This document shows positions 57,285 to 64,000 of a stretch of 64,000 bases of DNA, piece by piece (within the stretch, counting starts at the first letter, position 1; each line of letters starts with the position of its first letter). The DNA is from Mycolicibacterium neoaurum VKM Ac-1815D. Its GTDB lineage: Bacteria; Actinomycetota; Actinomycetes; Mycobacteriales; Mycobacteriaceae. Below the pieces are notes generated by a model. The model had not been told where the DNA came from. It worked only from the letters and a program-made list of their open reading frames with translations, and searched no databases. Where the stretch lies: the NCBI RefSeq assembly GCF_000317305.3, contig NC_023036.2:1798001-1862000 (forward strand). The letters run 5' to 3'. The position numbers were made by a program, and so were the translations under genes.

Positions 57285-59719
57285 TGCCGGCTGTCGGAGG
57301 GTCTACGGGATCGTATGGACGGCTGATCGTTACGCCAGATATGGAGCCACCGGACGCGACGCAGTGGGACACCCAGGAGCAGACCTACCGGGCTGGTGCC
57401 GCGGCGTGGGACGGAATCCACCAGAAAATCGTGACTGACAACGCGGAGTTTCGCGATGCCGCGGATTCGCAGGGCTTCGACGAGGCGCACCGGGCGGGCG
57501 CGGTGTTGGCCGAGGAAGCCAAGACGATCGCCGAATGGCACGAGAAGTGCGCCAACAAGTGCGCCGATATCGCCACGGTGCTGCGCGATACGCGCTCAGG
57601 GCAGGAGCAGCTCGTCCGCGAAGCGGACGCCAAAATCGCGAGCGCGAAGCTTCCAGGCGAAGCCGAGGCCCTGGTGACCCATTACCAGGGCATAGCCCGA
57701 TACCAAACCGAGACGGGAGTAACCGCCGCAGTGGCCTCCCACACCGCCTTCAAGGCAAGCACCGAAAACACAAGGGCACTAGATCTTTTAACGAAGTGGG
57801 GCGATGTTCCCACCGCTCCACCAGTCCAGCCCGTCGACCATACGTCGCCCGGTATTGAACAGGACGAAAGCCCCTACAGCGACACCGAAAAGCGGAAAGC
57901 CGGTGCGGACGCACCCGAGCCTGTGGCCGACGCGCCGACAGATCCGGCAGGTACATCAACCACTCAGCCTGGAGTTGGTCCCGGCAGCAAGACGGCCGCA
58001 GGTGACGAGGGGATCAAGGCCGCGACCGGACCGGCGACGCAGCCGACGCCTGGCGTGACTTCCTCACCGGCGGCCTCAGCGCTCGGCGGTGGCGGTATGC
58101 CGTCGATGGGCGGCATGGGTGGCGGCGGGATGGGTTCCGGTGGCGGGATTCCGAAGATGCCCGGCGGTCTGGGAAGCGGCGGCATGCCGGGGATGGGGTC
58201 TAACCCGCTGAGTGGCGGTGTCGGTCAGATGGCCGGCGCAGCAAGTGGTGTGCCGAACTCAGGAGCCGTGCCAGGTGCGTCGGGCAGCGCGTCGCCGTTA
58301 TCGTCGGCATTCAACCAGGGAATGGCGACTACAGCGGGGATGGGCGGCGGAATACCGTCTGCACCACCTCCAGCCCCAGCGAGCCCGTCGCCGGCCCTAT
58401 CGGCCGGTGGTGGGCATGCGGCACCCCCGGTGTCGGCGGCCCCCGGCGGGGGCGTCTCGCCGGCCGCGGCGCAGCCAGGCATGGTGTCGCCCGCCGCCCC
58501 GGCTGCCGCACTTACCGGCGCGGGGACCGGCGGCGGTGGTGCGCCGATGATGCTGCCGCCGGGTTCCATGGGTCCCCCAGCAGGTGCGCCGCCTCCGGCA
58601 CCGACCGTGCCGGCGGGCTCCCTCAGCTCAACCAATGCCCCAGCACCGCCCGCCCCGTCCGCAGCGAGTGCGGCTGCGGGCCCGACTCTGATTCCGGCCG
58701 GCGTGGTCGCTGCGGGCCAGACTGCAGCCGCACGGGAGCGCCGCGAGTCCGCAGACGCAGCGGCGTCCAAAGAGATGGTCTGGAAACTGCAGCACGCCGC
58801 CTACATGGCGCGCAATCCCGCAACAGGGTGGGCGGTCGGGGTGTTCCGCTCCCCGAGCGGCACCGAGACGGTCATCACCTCCAATGACGGGTCCAGCTAC
58901 ATCCCGGCTGGCGTGTTCGTTCCGCGCTCGGTACGGGTACTTTCCACAGATCCGTTGCTGGACGATGACGCTCGGCAGAGGTGGTTCGGCTGGGGCGATC
59001 CCGCACGGGTCCTCGTCGAGTACGCCCAACTGCGCGCCCAGTGGGGCTGGAAGCTGGTCGCAGCAGCCACCACGGCGGGGGTCAACGTCTTGCGCGATGC
59101 CGGGGTGGAGCATCCGCCGTCGTGCTCGGGAGACACCAACCCGCTGCTACAACAAGGCGTCGAGGTGCCCGCCCCCGTGCTCGACGACATGCATGTGCAC
59201 CGGCTGGCGGTGCTGTGGCCCGAGGTGTATCCGCGGTTGCTACGCATCATGGACGCCGACCCAATTTTTCAAGACCGGATCGTCTCGGCGGTGACCGCGG
59301 CGATGATCAACGCAGCAACAACCCAGGCCCAAGTCATCGATGGCGGTATTGACGAAGCGTTACGCCTGGTCTGGGCGATCCGCGGCAGTGACGGCGAGCC
59401 ATCCCTGCAGCAGTGGGCGGACTACGATAAGGCGGCCAGGGCCCTCAACGTCATGACCGCGATGCGCCGACCGGCTTTCGCCACCAATACCGGCGCGGTC
59501 GCCGATCCCAGCGACACCACCGAAGAGCTGGCCGGCTACCGGGCGCACTGGATGGTTGCGCGTACAGCCGAGCACATCGGCGGGTGGTCCAGGCGCCCGC
59601 TGCCGCTACCCGACATGTGCTACGCCGCAGCCGCTACCGGCGATCCTGACCTGCGCGACATGATCGTCAAGGCCCTTGTCAGCGTTGAAGAGGACCTCCA
59701 ATACGAGGCTCCTCGATGA
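57284..59719 (+). CDS. Large Gly/Pro-rich protein with ESX-associated layout
   Basis: An 811-aa protein in four parts. Residues 20-165 are helical and polar (AAAWDGIHQKIVTDNAEFRD), like WXG/PE-type helical bundles. Residues 265-330 are Gly/Met-rich and 330-500 Pro/Ala/Gly-rich. A compact C-terminal region (about 500-811) includes NPATGWAVGVFRSPSG and RWFGWGDPARVLVEYAQLR. It resembles mycobacterial DUF5631/DUF5632-type proteins such as Rv2082 by recollection, not verified. No signal peptide is seen. Its stop overlaps the next ATG. Confidence 0.75.
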   Translation: MPAVGGSTGSYGRLIVTPDMEPPDATQWDTQEQTYRAGAAAWDGIHQKIVTDNAEFRDAADSQGFDEAHRAGAVLAEEAKTIAEWHEKCANKCADIATVLRDTRSGQEQLVREADAKIASAKLPGEAEALVTHYQGIARYQTETGVTAAVASHTAFKASTENTRALDLLTKWGDVPTAPPVQPVDHTSPGIEQDESPYSDTEKRKAGADAPEPVADAPTDPAGTSTTQPGVGPGSKTAAGDEGIKAATGPATQPTPGVTSSPAASALGGGGMPSMGGMGGGGMGSGGGIPKMPGGLGSGGMPGMGSNPLSGGVGQMAGAASGVPNSGAVPGASGSASPLSSAFNQGMATTAGMGGGIPSAPPPAPASPSPALSAGGGHAAPPVSAAPGGGVSPAAAQPGMVSPAAPAAALTGAGTGGGGAPMMLPPGSMGPPAGAPPPAPTVPAGSLSSTNAPAPPAPSAASAAAGPTLIPAGVVAAGQTAAARERRESADAAASKEMVWKLQHAAYMARNPATGWAVGVFRSPSGTETVITSNDGSSYIPAGVFVPRSVRVLSTDPLLDDDARQRWFGWGDPARVLVEYAQLRAQWGWKLVAAATTAGVNVLRDAGVEHPPSCSGDTNPLLQQGVEVPAPVLDDMHVHRLAVLWPEVYPRLLRIMDADPIFQDRIVSAVTAAMINAATTQAQVIDGGIDEALRLVWAIRGSDGEPSLQQWADYDKAARALNVMTAMRRPAFATNTGAVADPSDTTEELAGYRAHWMVARTAEHIGGWSRRPLPLPDMCYAAAATGDPDLRDMIVKALVSVEEDLQYEAPR

Positions 59720-60477
59720 CGACTCCAGAGGGTGCGGACGGCGCGGCCTGGAGAGTCGAGCTGGAGCGCTGGCATGCCGAGCTGGCCAATACCATCGACC
59801 AAGCATCTCTGTGGGCACGGGAGTTTCATGTGTCCACCGGGGACGGCCGCTGGGGCGATACCTCGGCACCGCCGAGCTATCCACTGCTCGGGTACGCCCA
59901 CCGGCTGGAACAGATCGGTGCGACGCTGAAGATGTTGTGCGCGAACGCCTCTCTCGACCCGCCAGTCTTGAGTTGGGATCGCACCACGCTGAAGGCACCG
60001 CCGAGGATCCGGATACCTGGGCGCGACCCCGATTGGCGAGAGGCCGACTACACCGAGGGCGGCCAATATCTCCTCTACATCCGGCCCAGCGGCCCTAATT
60101 CCGATATCGTTACTGCACAACAGTATTGGCGCACTGCATTAGGGTTCGCCGCTCCGTCGGTGCTGGAACGCGAGTTCGGGATACCGCAGCTCGCTACCTA
60201 CGCGGAGCAGGCTCAAGGGCTGTTCGACATAGCCCATGACACGGTGCGTGCGGCTTTCCGTGACAGCGTGGCCGCCACCTTCGGCCGGATATGGGCCACG
60301 TGGCCCACTACGGGGGATAGCGCCCGTCCGCTGATGATGTGGATGACAGAGCTTACGCAGTTCGGCTGTTCAGCCGAGGAGTGCGAGGCCGTGCTCCGCG
60401 ATATCGAGGTGTTCGACCCACAGGCCGTGGCGCACTGCCGCGCGGCCCACGAATGGTGGCACCCAGAAACAGCCTGA
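59716..60477 (+). CDS. Unknown helical protein, third gene of the operon
   Basis: A 253-aa protein. After WRVELERWHAELANTIDQASLWARE, it shares its C-terminal half with the protein at 54972-55700 (GLFDIAHDTVRAAFRDSVAATFGRIWA and CSAEECEAVLRDI). ATGA overlap with the 811-aa gene indicates coupled synthesis, so the two may form a complex. It converges on the antitoxin gene with a 10-base gap. The function is unknown. Confidence 0.78.
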   Translation: MTTPEGADGAAWRVELERWHAELANTIDQASLWAREFHVSTGDGRWGDTSAPPSYPLLGYAHRLEQIGATLKMLCANASLDPPVLSWDRTTLKAPPRIRIPGRDPDWREADYTEGGQYLLYIRPSGPNSDIVTAQQYWRTALGFAAPSVLEREFGIPQLATYAEQAQGLFDIAHDTVRAAFRDSVAATFGRIWATWPTTGDSARPLMMWMTELTQFGCSAEECEAVLRDIEVFDPQAVAHCRAAHEWWHPETA

Positions 60478-60487
60478 CCGCTGGGGG

Positions 60488-60883
60488 TTATGCGGCGGTG
60501 ATGGCGATGTGGAGGCGTTTCCCACAGGCTGCGGCGAGCCGTTCGAGGGCGTCGATACCGGGGATGCGTGCACCGTTCTCCCAGGCGGCGACGGCGGATT
60601 GGCTGGTGCTCATGGCTGCGGCGAGCTGGGTTTGGGTGAGGCCGGCCTCGGTGCGGGCGGTGTAGACCAGCTCGGCGAGGTCCATTGCTCGGCCGGCGTC
60701 GTGGTAGGCCTGCTGGTAGGTCTGGCGCTGCTCGTCGGTGAGGGCGGCCTGGCGCTGGGCGCGGGCGGTTCGGTAATCGACCCCACCGTTGGTGGTGGCG
60801 GCCGTCTTCGCGGCGGCGGGGGCTTTCTTTGCGGCCCTCTTCGGGGCAGCGGTCTTCTTCGCGGTGGCGGTCTTGACGGTCAT
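60488..60883 (-). CDS. HigA-like antitoxin with histone-like N-terminus
   Basis: A 131-aa protein. Residues 1-30 are Lys/Ala/Pro-rich (AKKTAAPKRAAKKAP), like histone H1 tails, then a linker, and a C-terminal XRE HTH (GLTQTQLAAAMSTSQSAVAAWE, near residues 80-101). It follows the toxin gene by 7 bases, an inverse toxin-first order typical of HigBA. It should neutralise the toxin and repress the operon at the two upstream palindromes. Confidence 0.82.
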   Translation of the reverse strand: MTVKTATAKKTAAPKRAAKKAPAAAKTAATTNGGVDYRTARAQRQAALTDEQRQTYQQAYHDAGRAMDLAELVYTARTEAGLTQTQLAAAMSTSQSAVAAWENGARIPGIDALERLAAACGKRLHIAITAA

Positions 60884-60890
60884 GGCTGGG

Positions 60891-61223
60891 TTATCCCTTC
60901 TTGGCTTGGTGGCGTCGTAGCGCTTTGCGTGCGCGGGTGACTTCGTTGCGTTCGTTTTGGCGTTGTTTGCGGAAGGTGGTCAGGGTGACGAGCTGGCGGT
61001 CGGGGTCGGCGGTGTAGGTGATGCGTTGGTTGACCTGGCCGCAGCGAAACCTCAACTCCCACAGTTTCTCTGAAAGGTAGCGGTTGTGCGGCATGCCGAG
61101 GGTGATGCCCTCGGCGGTGAGCCGGTCGAGGGCCTGATCGGCCTGGGCGAGTTCGCTTTCAGACAGACCGGCATACCAGCGTTCCACTTCGCCGCTGAGC
61201 ATGATCCGCCACTCATCACCCAC
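60891..61223 (-). CDS. HigB/Gp49-like (RelE superfamily) toxin
   Basis: A 110-aa basic protein with the Gp49/HigB pattern: LGMPHNRYLSEKLWELRFRCGQVNQRITYTADPDRQLVTLTTFRKQ, followed by R...A.KAL. Relatives cut mRNA on the ribosome. The GTG at 61223 is chosen at the start of VERWYAGLSE-type sequence. It is co-transcribed with the HTH antitoxin and lies between it and the relaxase gene. Confidence 0.83.
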   Translation of the reverse strand: MGDEWRIMLSGEVERWYAGLSESELAQADQALDRLTAEGITLGMPHNRYLSEKLWELRFRCGQVNQRITYTADPDRQLVTLTTFRKQRQNERNEVTRARKALRRHQAKKG

Positions 61224-61242
61224 GCCCCGACTATACCGGACT

Positions 61243-61270
61243 CGGTATATACCGTCAACGATATATATCG
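61243..61270. promoter_or_regulatory. Double-palindrome operator of the toxin-antitoxin genes
   Basis: Two perfect 12-bp palindromes, CGGTATATACCG (61243-61254) and CGATATATATCG (61259-61270), 16 bases centre to centre, 20-47 bases upstream of the toxin start. The AT-rich cores overlap the likely -10 region. This is the expected place for HigA-type autorepression. Confidence 0.75.
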
Positions 61271-61291
61271 AGTGCGGTGGGTGTGCCCGCG

Positions 61292-64000
61292 TCAGTCGAT
61301 GTCGAGGCCGTGTCCGCGGTCTCTGCCTCGATCGCGTGTGGGTCCGGTGGTGAGAGTGCGCCAGCTGCGGGCAGCGATGGCGCGGTGTTCGTCTGCGGCA
61401 GCGGCAAGTCTGGGATTGTCGATGTCCGTTGCGGGGCGGGTGTTTTCAGCCCAGGGGAGGGTGAGTCCGTCGAGGAGTCGGCGGGCGCTGCCGGGCTGTC
61501 CGTTGTCGATCAGCAGGAGGCGGCCGTGTGCGGGGACCAGGGCGGTGGCCACCGCCGCAAGGGCGTCGGGGTCGGCGGCCGCGGCGTCCTCAACGACGAT
61601 GACCGGTCCGCGCCGAGTTGGTTCGTGGATGGTGATCTGCTCGGCGAGGTGGTTGAGGCTGAGCCGGTCGGGCTGTGGGGTCGCGGTGACGCGGACGTGG
61701 TGGCGGTTGGCGGCGGTGGCCGCTGTGTGGATCGCTTCGGCGAGGTCGGGTGTGTAGCGCTCGGCCGCCACGGTGGCCACGACGTAGGGCACCGACAGCG
61801 CGACCGCGGCGGGGTCGGTGTGTGGCCGCGCCATGGCGAGCGGGTCGGCGTTGCGCCAGGCGGCGGCCAGGACCTCGACGAGCGCACGCTCAGTGGCATG
61901 CATGCTTGCGTGCACGCCTTCGTCCTGGGTGGTGGCGTGGTCGACGACGTGCCGATCGGGGAGGGCTGCGGTGCGGGACAATGCGTCGGCCAGCCGCCAC
62001 CACAGCGCCGCGGCGGGCATCTCATCGGGCAGCGGTCCTTGGCGTGCCGCGACGGTGAGAGCATCGCGAATGTCGTTGGTACGGGCCGCTCTTGTGAGGT
62101 GGGCGGCCAGGGTGGGCCAGTAGGCGTCGGTGCGGATGCGGGGGTCGATATTGTCGAGGAGGTCGTTCAAGCGGGCGGGGTCGGCGCCATCGCGCTCGAT
62201 GGCGTCGGTGCCGTGGCGTTGCAGGAGGTCTTGGATTGCGCGGGTGGCCACCGGGTATTGGGGTGGGCCGGTGAGGCGGGTGTCGGTGTCGTCGACGCCG
62301 GCGGCGGCTCGGAACACGGCGATTTCTGCGGCCAGAGCGGGGTTGGCCGTGACCAGGGGCTGTGCCCAGCTCGGCGCGGTGTCGGGGGTCCAGGCGCGGG
62401 CTTGTTCGCGGATCTGCGCGGCCAGCTCCTCGACAAGGCTTTCTCGGCGACGCAGGTAGTCGCCCCACTGCGGGTCGCCGGCCAGGGCGGCGGGGATGGC
62501 GGGCAGCCAGCGCAGCGGCCCGCAGTCGCGGCCGGCGGAACCGGTGGGGTCGATGCGGTAGTCCAGCACCGCGGCCGGGTCGGCGGCATCGTCGAGGCCG
62601 CCTCGAGCGCGGGCGGCGGTCAACAGTTGGCCGGGATCGGCACCGGAGAGCGCCCGGATGGTCAGGCGACGACGCAGCACGGGCCACGCTGCGCAGGTAC
62701 TGAGATCGGTATGCACTGATTCAGCGAGGGCGTCGAGACGGTCGCGGGCACCCGCGCCGAGCTGGTGCTCGGCCGCAGCGCCGAGGGCGTCGGTGAACAT
62801 GTCTGCGGCCGCGGTCAGTCTGCGGGTCGGGTCGGCGGCTTGGCGGGCGGCGGTGGTGGCCGAGACCTGGCCGCCGTCGCGGGCCACGATCCGGGACAGG
62901 ACGTCCACGGCGGTGTCGGGGTGGGTGGCCTTGGGGGCCAGGATGCGGTGCGGGTCGGTTTCGGCGGTCGAGAGGTAGAGGTGGTTTTCGGCGCGGCCGC
63001 GGGTGAGGGCGACGTAGAGCTGTTGGCGGGTCAGGTGCTCAGCACCCACCACGTGGCAGCTGTGCCCGGCGGTGGAGCCCTGGGCGCCGTTGATGGTGGC
63101 GGCGTAGCCGAGGGTGACGTGTTCGGTCACGTAGTCGGCCGGCAGGGTGATCTCACGCCCGGTGCCGCGATGACGAGCCCGTAGCGCCCCGTCGCGGGCG
63201 ACGTCGAGGATTTCGAAGGTGTAGCCGTTGCGGACGTAATCAGTGCCCGACAGGGGCAGCCAGCGGGCGTTACGGCGGGTGCGGATGACGTCGCCGACGC
63301 TGGCACGGAGTTGGTCCGCAAGCACGGTTTCACGACCCGGGCCCCAGTTCGGGTCAGCCTCGATGAGGGCGGCCAGACGTGCGGTGCGGGCGCGGGCGTT
63401 GAGGTCGTCGACGATCGCGTTGGTGGGCCCCAGGAGCAGGCTGTCGCGCCCGGCGTTGCGGTCGGCCAGCCACGCCGAAAACGCGGTGTCCGCGGCGGTC
63501 TGCTCGGCGCCGACGTGAATGCGCCCGGAGTCGATGTAGAAGCCGATCCCGGCCGGATCGCCGCCACGCAGCGCCAGCGACGCCGCGGCCTCGGAGCGGG
63601 AGTGAAACCGGACCACTTCCGACAGTGACAGTGCCTCGGTCTCGGTGGCGATGTCGCGCAGCACCCCGCCGGCCGAAATCGACGCCAACTGGCAGTCATC
63701 AGCAACCAGCCGCACACTCGCGCCCTTGCCCTGCGCGTCAGCAATCATCGCGTCCAGACCCGCGGTCGACGCCATGCCGGCCTCATCAACGATGATCAAC
63801 GTGTCCGGTCCGATGTCGTTGAACCACTGCGGTGTTCCGAACGTCGCAGCGTTGTCCGGATCAGCGCAGTGGACGTACTTGTCGAGGGTGTCGGTGGTCG
63901 CGCCCAAATCCTCCCCGAGCACGATCGCCGCTGCCGCGGTCGGGGCCAATCCGAGGACATGTCCACCAGAGCTGCGCCACGCATGCGCCAGCGCGGCCAT
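61292..64000 (-). CDS. TraA/TrwC-type conjugative relaxase-helicase (partial, 5' end cut)
   Basis: The last 902 residues of a large MobF-type protein; the relaxase domain lies beyond the window. Visible are RecD-like helicase motifs: LIIVDEAGMAS (Walker B), LVADDCQLASI, the UvrD_C_2 segment LGYAATINGAQGSTAGHSC and LYVALTRGRAENHLYL. A long helical C-terminal region has VIVVEDAAAADPDALAAV, possibly a further degenerate P-loop fold. It would nick and unwind element DNA for transfer. It reads toward the toxin genes and ends 69 bases before them. Confidence 0.88.
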   Translation of the reverse strand: MAALAHAWRSSGGHVLGLAPTAAAAIVLGEDLGATTDTLDKYVHCADPDNAATFGTPQWFNDIGPDTLIIVDEAGMASTAGLDAMIADAQGKGASVRLVADDCQLASISAGGVLRDIATETEALSLSEVVRFHSRSEAAASLALRGGDPAGIGFYIDSGRIHVGAEQTAADTAFSAWLADRNAGRDSLLLGPTNAIVDDLNARARTARLAALIEADPNWGPGRETVLADQLRASVGDVIRTRRNARWLPLSGTDYVRNGYTFEILDVARDGALRARHRGTGREITLPADYVTEHVTLGYAATINGAQGSTAGHSCHVVGAEHLTRQQLYVALTRGRAENHLYLSTAETDPHRILAPKATHPDTAVDVLSRIVARDGGQVSATTAARQAADPTRRLTAAADMFTDALGAAAEHQLGAGARDRLDALAESVHTDLSTCAAWPVLRRRLTIRALSGADPGQLLTAARARGGLDDAADPAAVLDYRIDPTGSAGRDCGPLRWLPAIPAALAGDPQWGDYLRRRESLVEELAAQIREQARAWTPDTAPSWAQPLVTANPALAAEIAVFRAAAGVDDTDTRLTGPPQYPVATRAIQDLLQRHGTDAIERDGADPARLNDLLDNIDPRIRTDAYWPTLAAHLTRAARTNDIRDALTVAARQGPLPDEMPAAALWWRLADALSRTAALPDRHVVDHATTQDEGVHASMHATERALVEVLAAAWRNADPLAMARPHTDPAAVALSVPYVVATVAAERYTPDLAEAIHTAATAANRHHVRVTATPQPDRLSLNHLAEQITIHEPTRRGPVIVVEDAAAADPDALAAVATALVPAHGRLLLIDNGQPGSARRLLDGLTLPWAENTRPATDIDNPRLAAAADEHRAIAARSWRTLTTGPTRDRGRDRGHGLDID

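Larger units (their letters stand above)
47821..64000. mobile_element. Acquired integrative/conjugative region next to tRNA-fMet
   Basis: From the tRNA 3' end to the window edge the core gene order stops. The region holds integrase, excisionase and HTH genes (51.9-54.3 kb), a ribbon-helix-helix protein, a toxin-antitoxin pair and a conjugative relaxase. Base composition is more mixed up to about 56 kb and GC-rich again afterwards, so it may be two elements joined. No right-hand copy of the tRNA end is seen, so the boundary probably lies beyond the window. Confidence 0.6.

Noticed and set aside
58080-58720. CRISPR-like or tandem DNA repeat array in the Gly/Pro-rich part of the 811-aa gene
   Set aside because: The repetition is in amino-acid bias (Gly, Met, Pro, Ala) without conserved DNA units or spacers. 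No CRISPR array is seen anywhere in the window.

Overview
The window looks like chromosomal DNA of a fast-growing mycobacterium (Mycolicibacterium-like). It is very GC-rich, with many GTG starts and 4-base ATGA/GTGA gene overlaps. From 1 to about 46.1 kb the gene order follows the M. tuberculosis block Rv3213c to Rv3193c: ParA-like ATPase, Rv3212, rhlE, Rv3210c, Rv3209, DUF3107, TetR, DUF3152, moeZ, Rv3205c, alkyltransferase-like protein, lipV, adnA-adnB, K+ channel, nudC, mrx1, uvrD2, whiB7, ABC1 kinase, Rv3196, Rv3195, a Lon-like PDZ protease and the large UPF0182 membrane protein. All gene matches come from reading the sequence; no database search was possible.

Three additions interrupt this core. 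A FAD monooxygenase gene sits next to rhlE (about 4-5.2 kb) and a DoxX-like gene follows adnB. The largest is a complete acetone-utilisation island (21.6-35.0 kb) between nudC and mrx1. It encodes acetone carboxylase (alpha, beta and gamma, plus an extra HyuA-like protein and an unknown protein), a two-subunit 3-oxoacid CoA-transferase, a thiolase and an IclR regulator. Together these would take acetone to acetoacetate, then acetoacetyl-CoA, then two acetyl-CoA. The divergent GAF/Fis-type activator gene of the carboxylase operon is frameshifted by an exact 19-bp tandem duplication.

The whiB7 locus (37.4-38.3 kb) shows its whole control region: a promoter with an AT-rich box upstream of -35, an alanine-rich upstream ORF, an intrinsic terminator between that ORF and whiB7, and whiB7 itself with a C-terminal AT-hook.

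An initiator tRNA-Met gene at 47.75 kb marks the edge of horizontally acquired DNA that runs to the end of the window. The first part (47.9-54.3 kb) has visibly more mixed base composition. It carries an Apea-like HEPN protein, a small unknown protein, a winged-helix protein, a DUF4238 protein, a tyrosine integrase, an excisionase and a HTH/zinc-ribbon protein. The second part (55-64 kb) looks plasmid- or ICE-like: a ribbon-helix-helix protein, a three-gene operon containing an 811-aa Gly/Pro-rich protein whose layout recalls ESX-associated proteins, two paralogous 240-250-aa proteins, a HigBA-like toxin-antitoxin pair with a two-palindrome operator, and the helicase half of a TraA/TrwC-type conjugative relaxase cut by the window edge.
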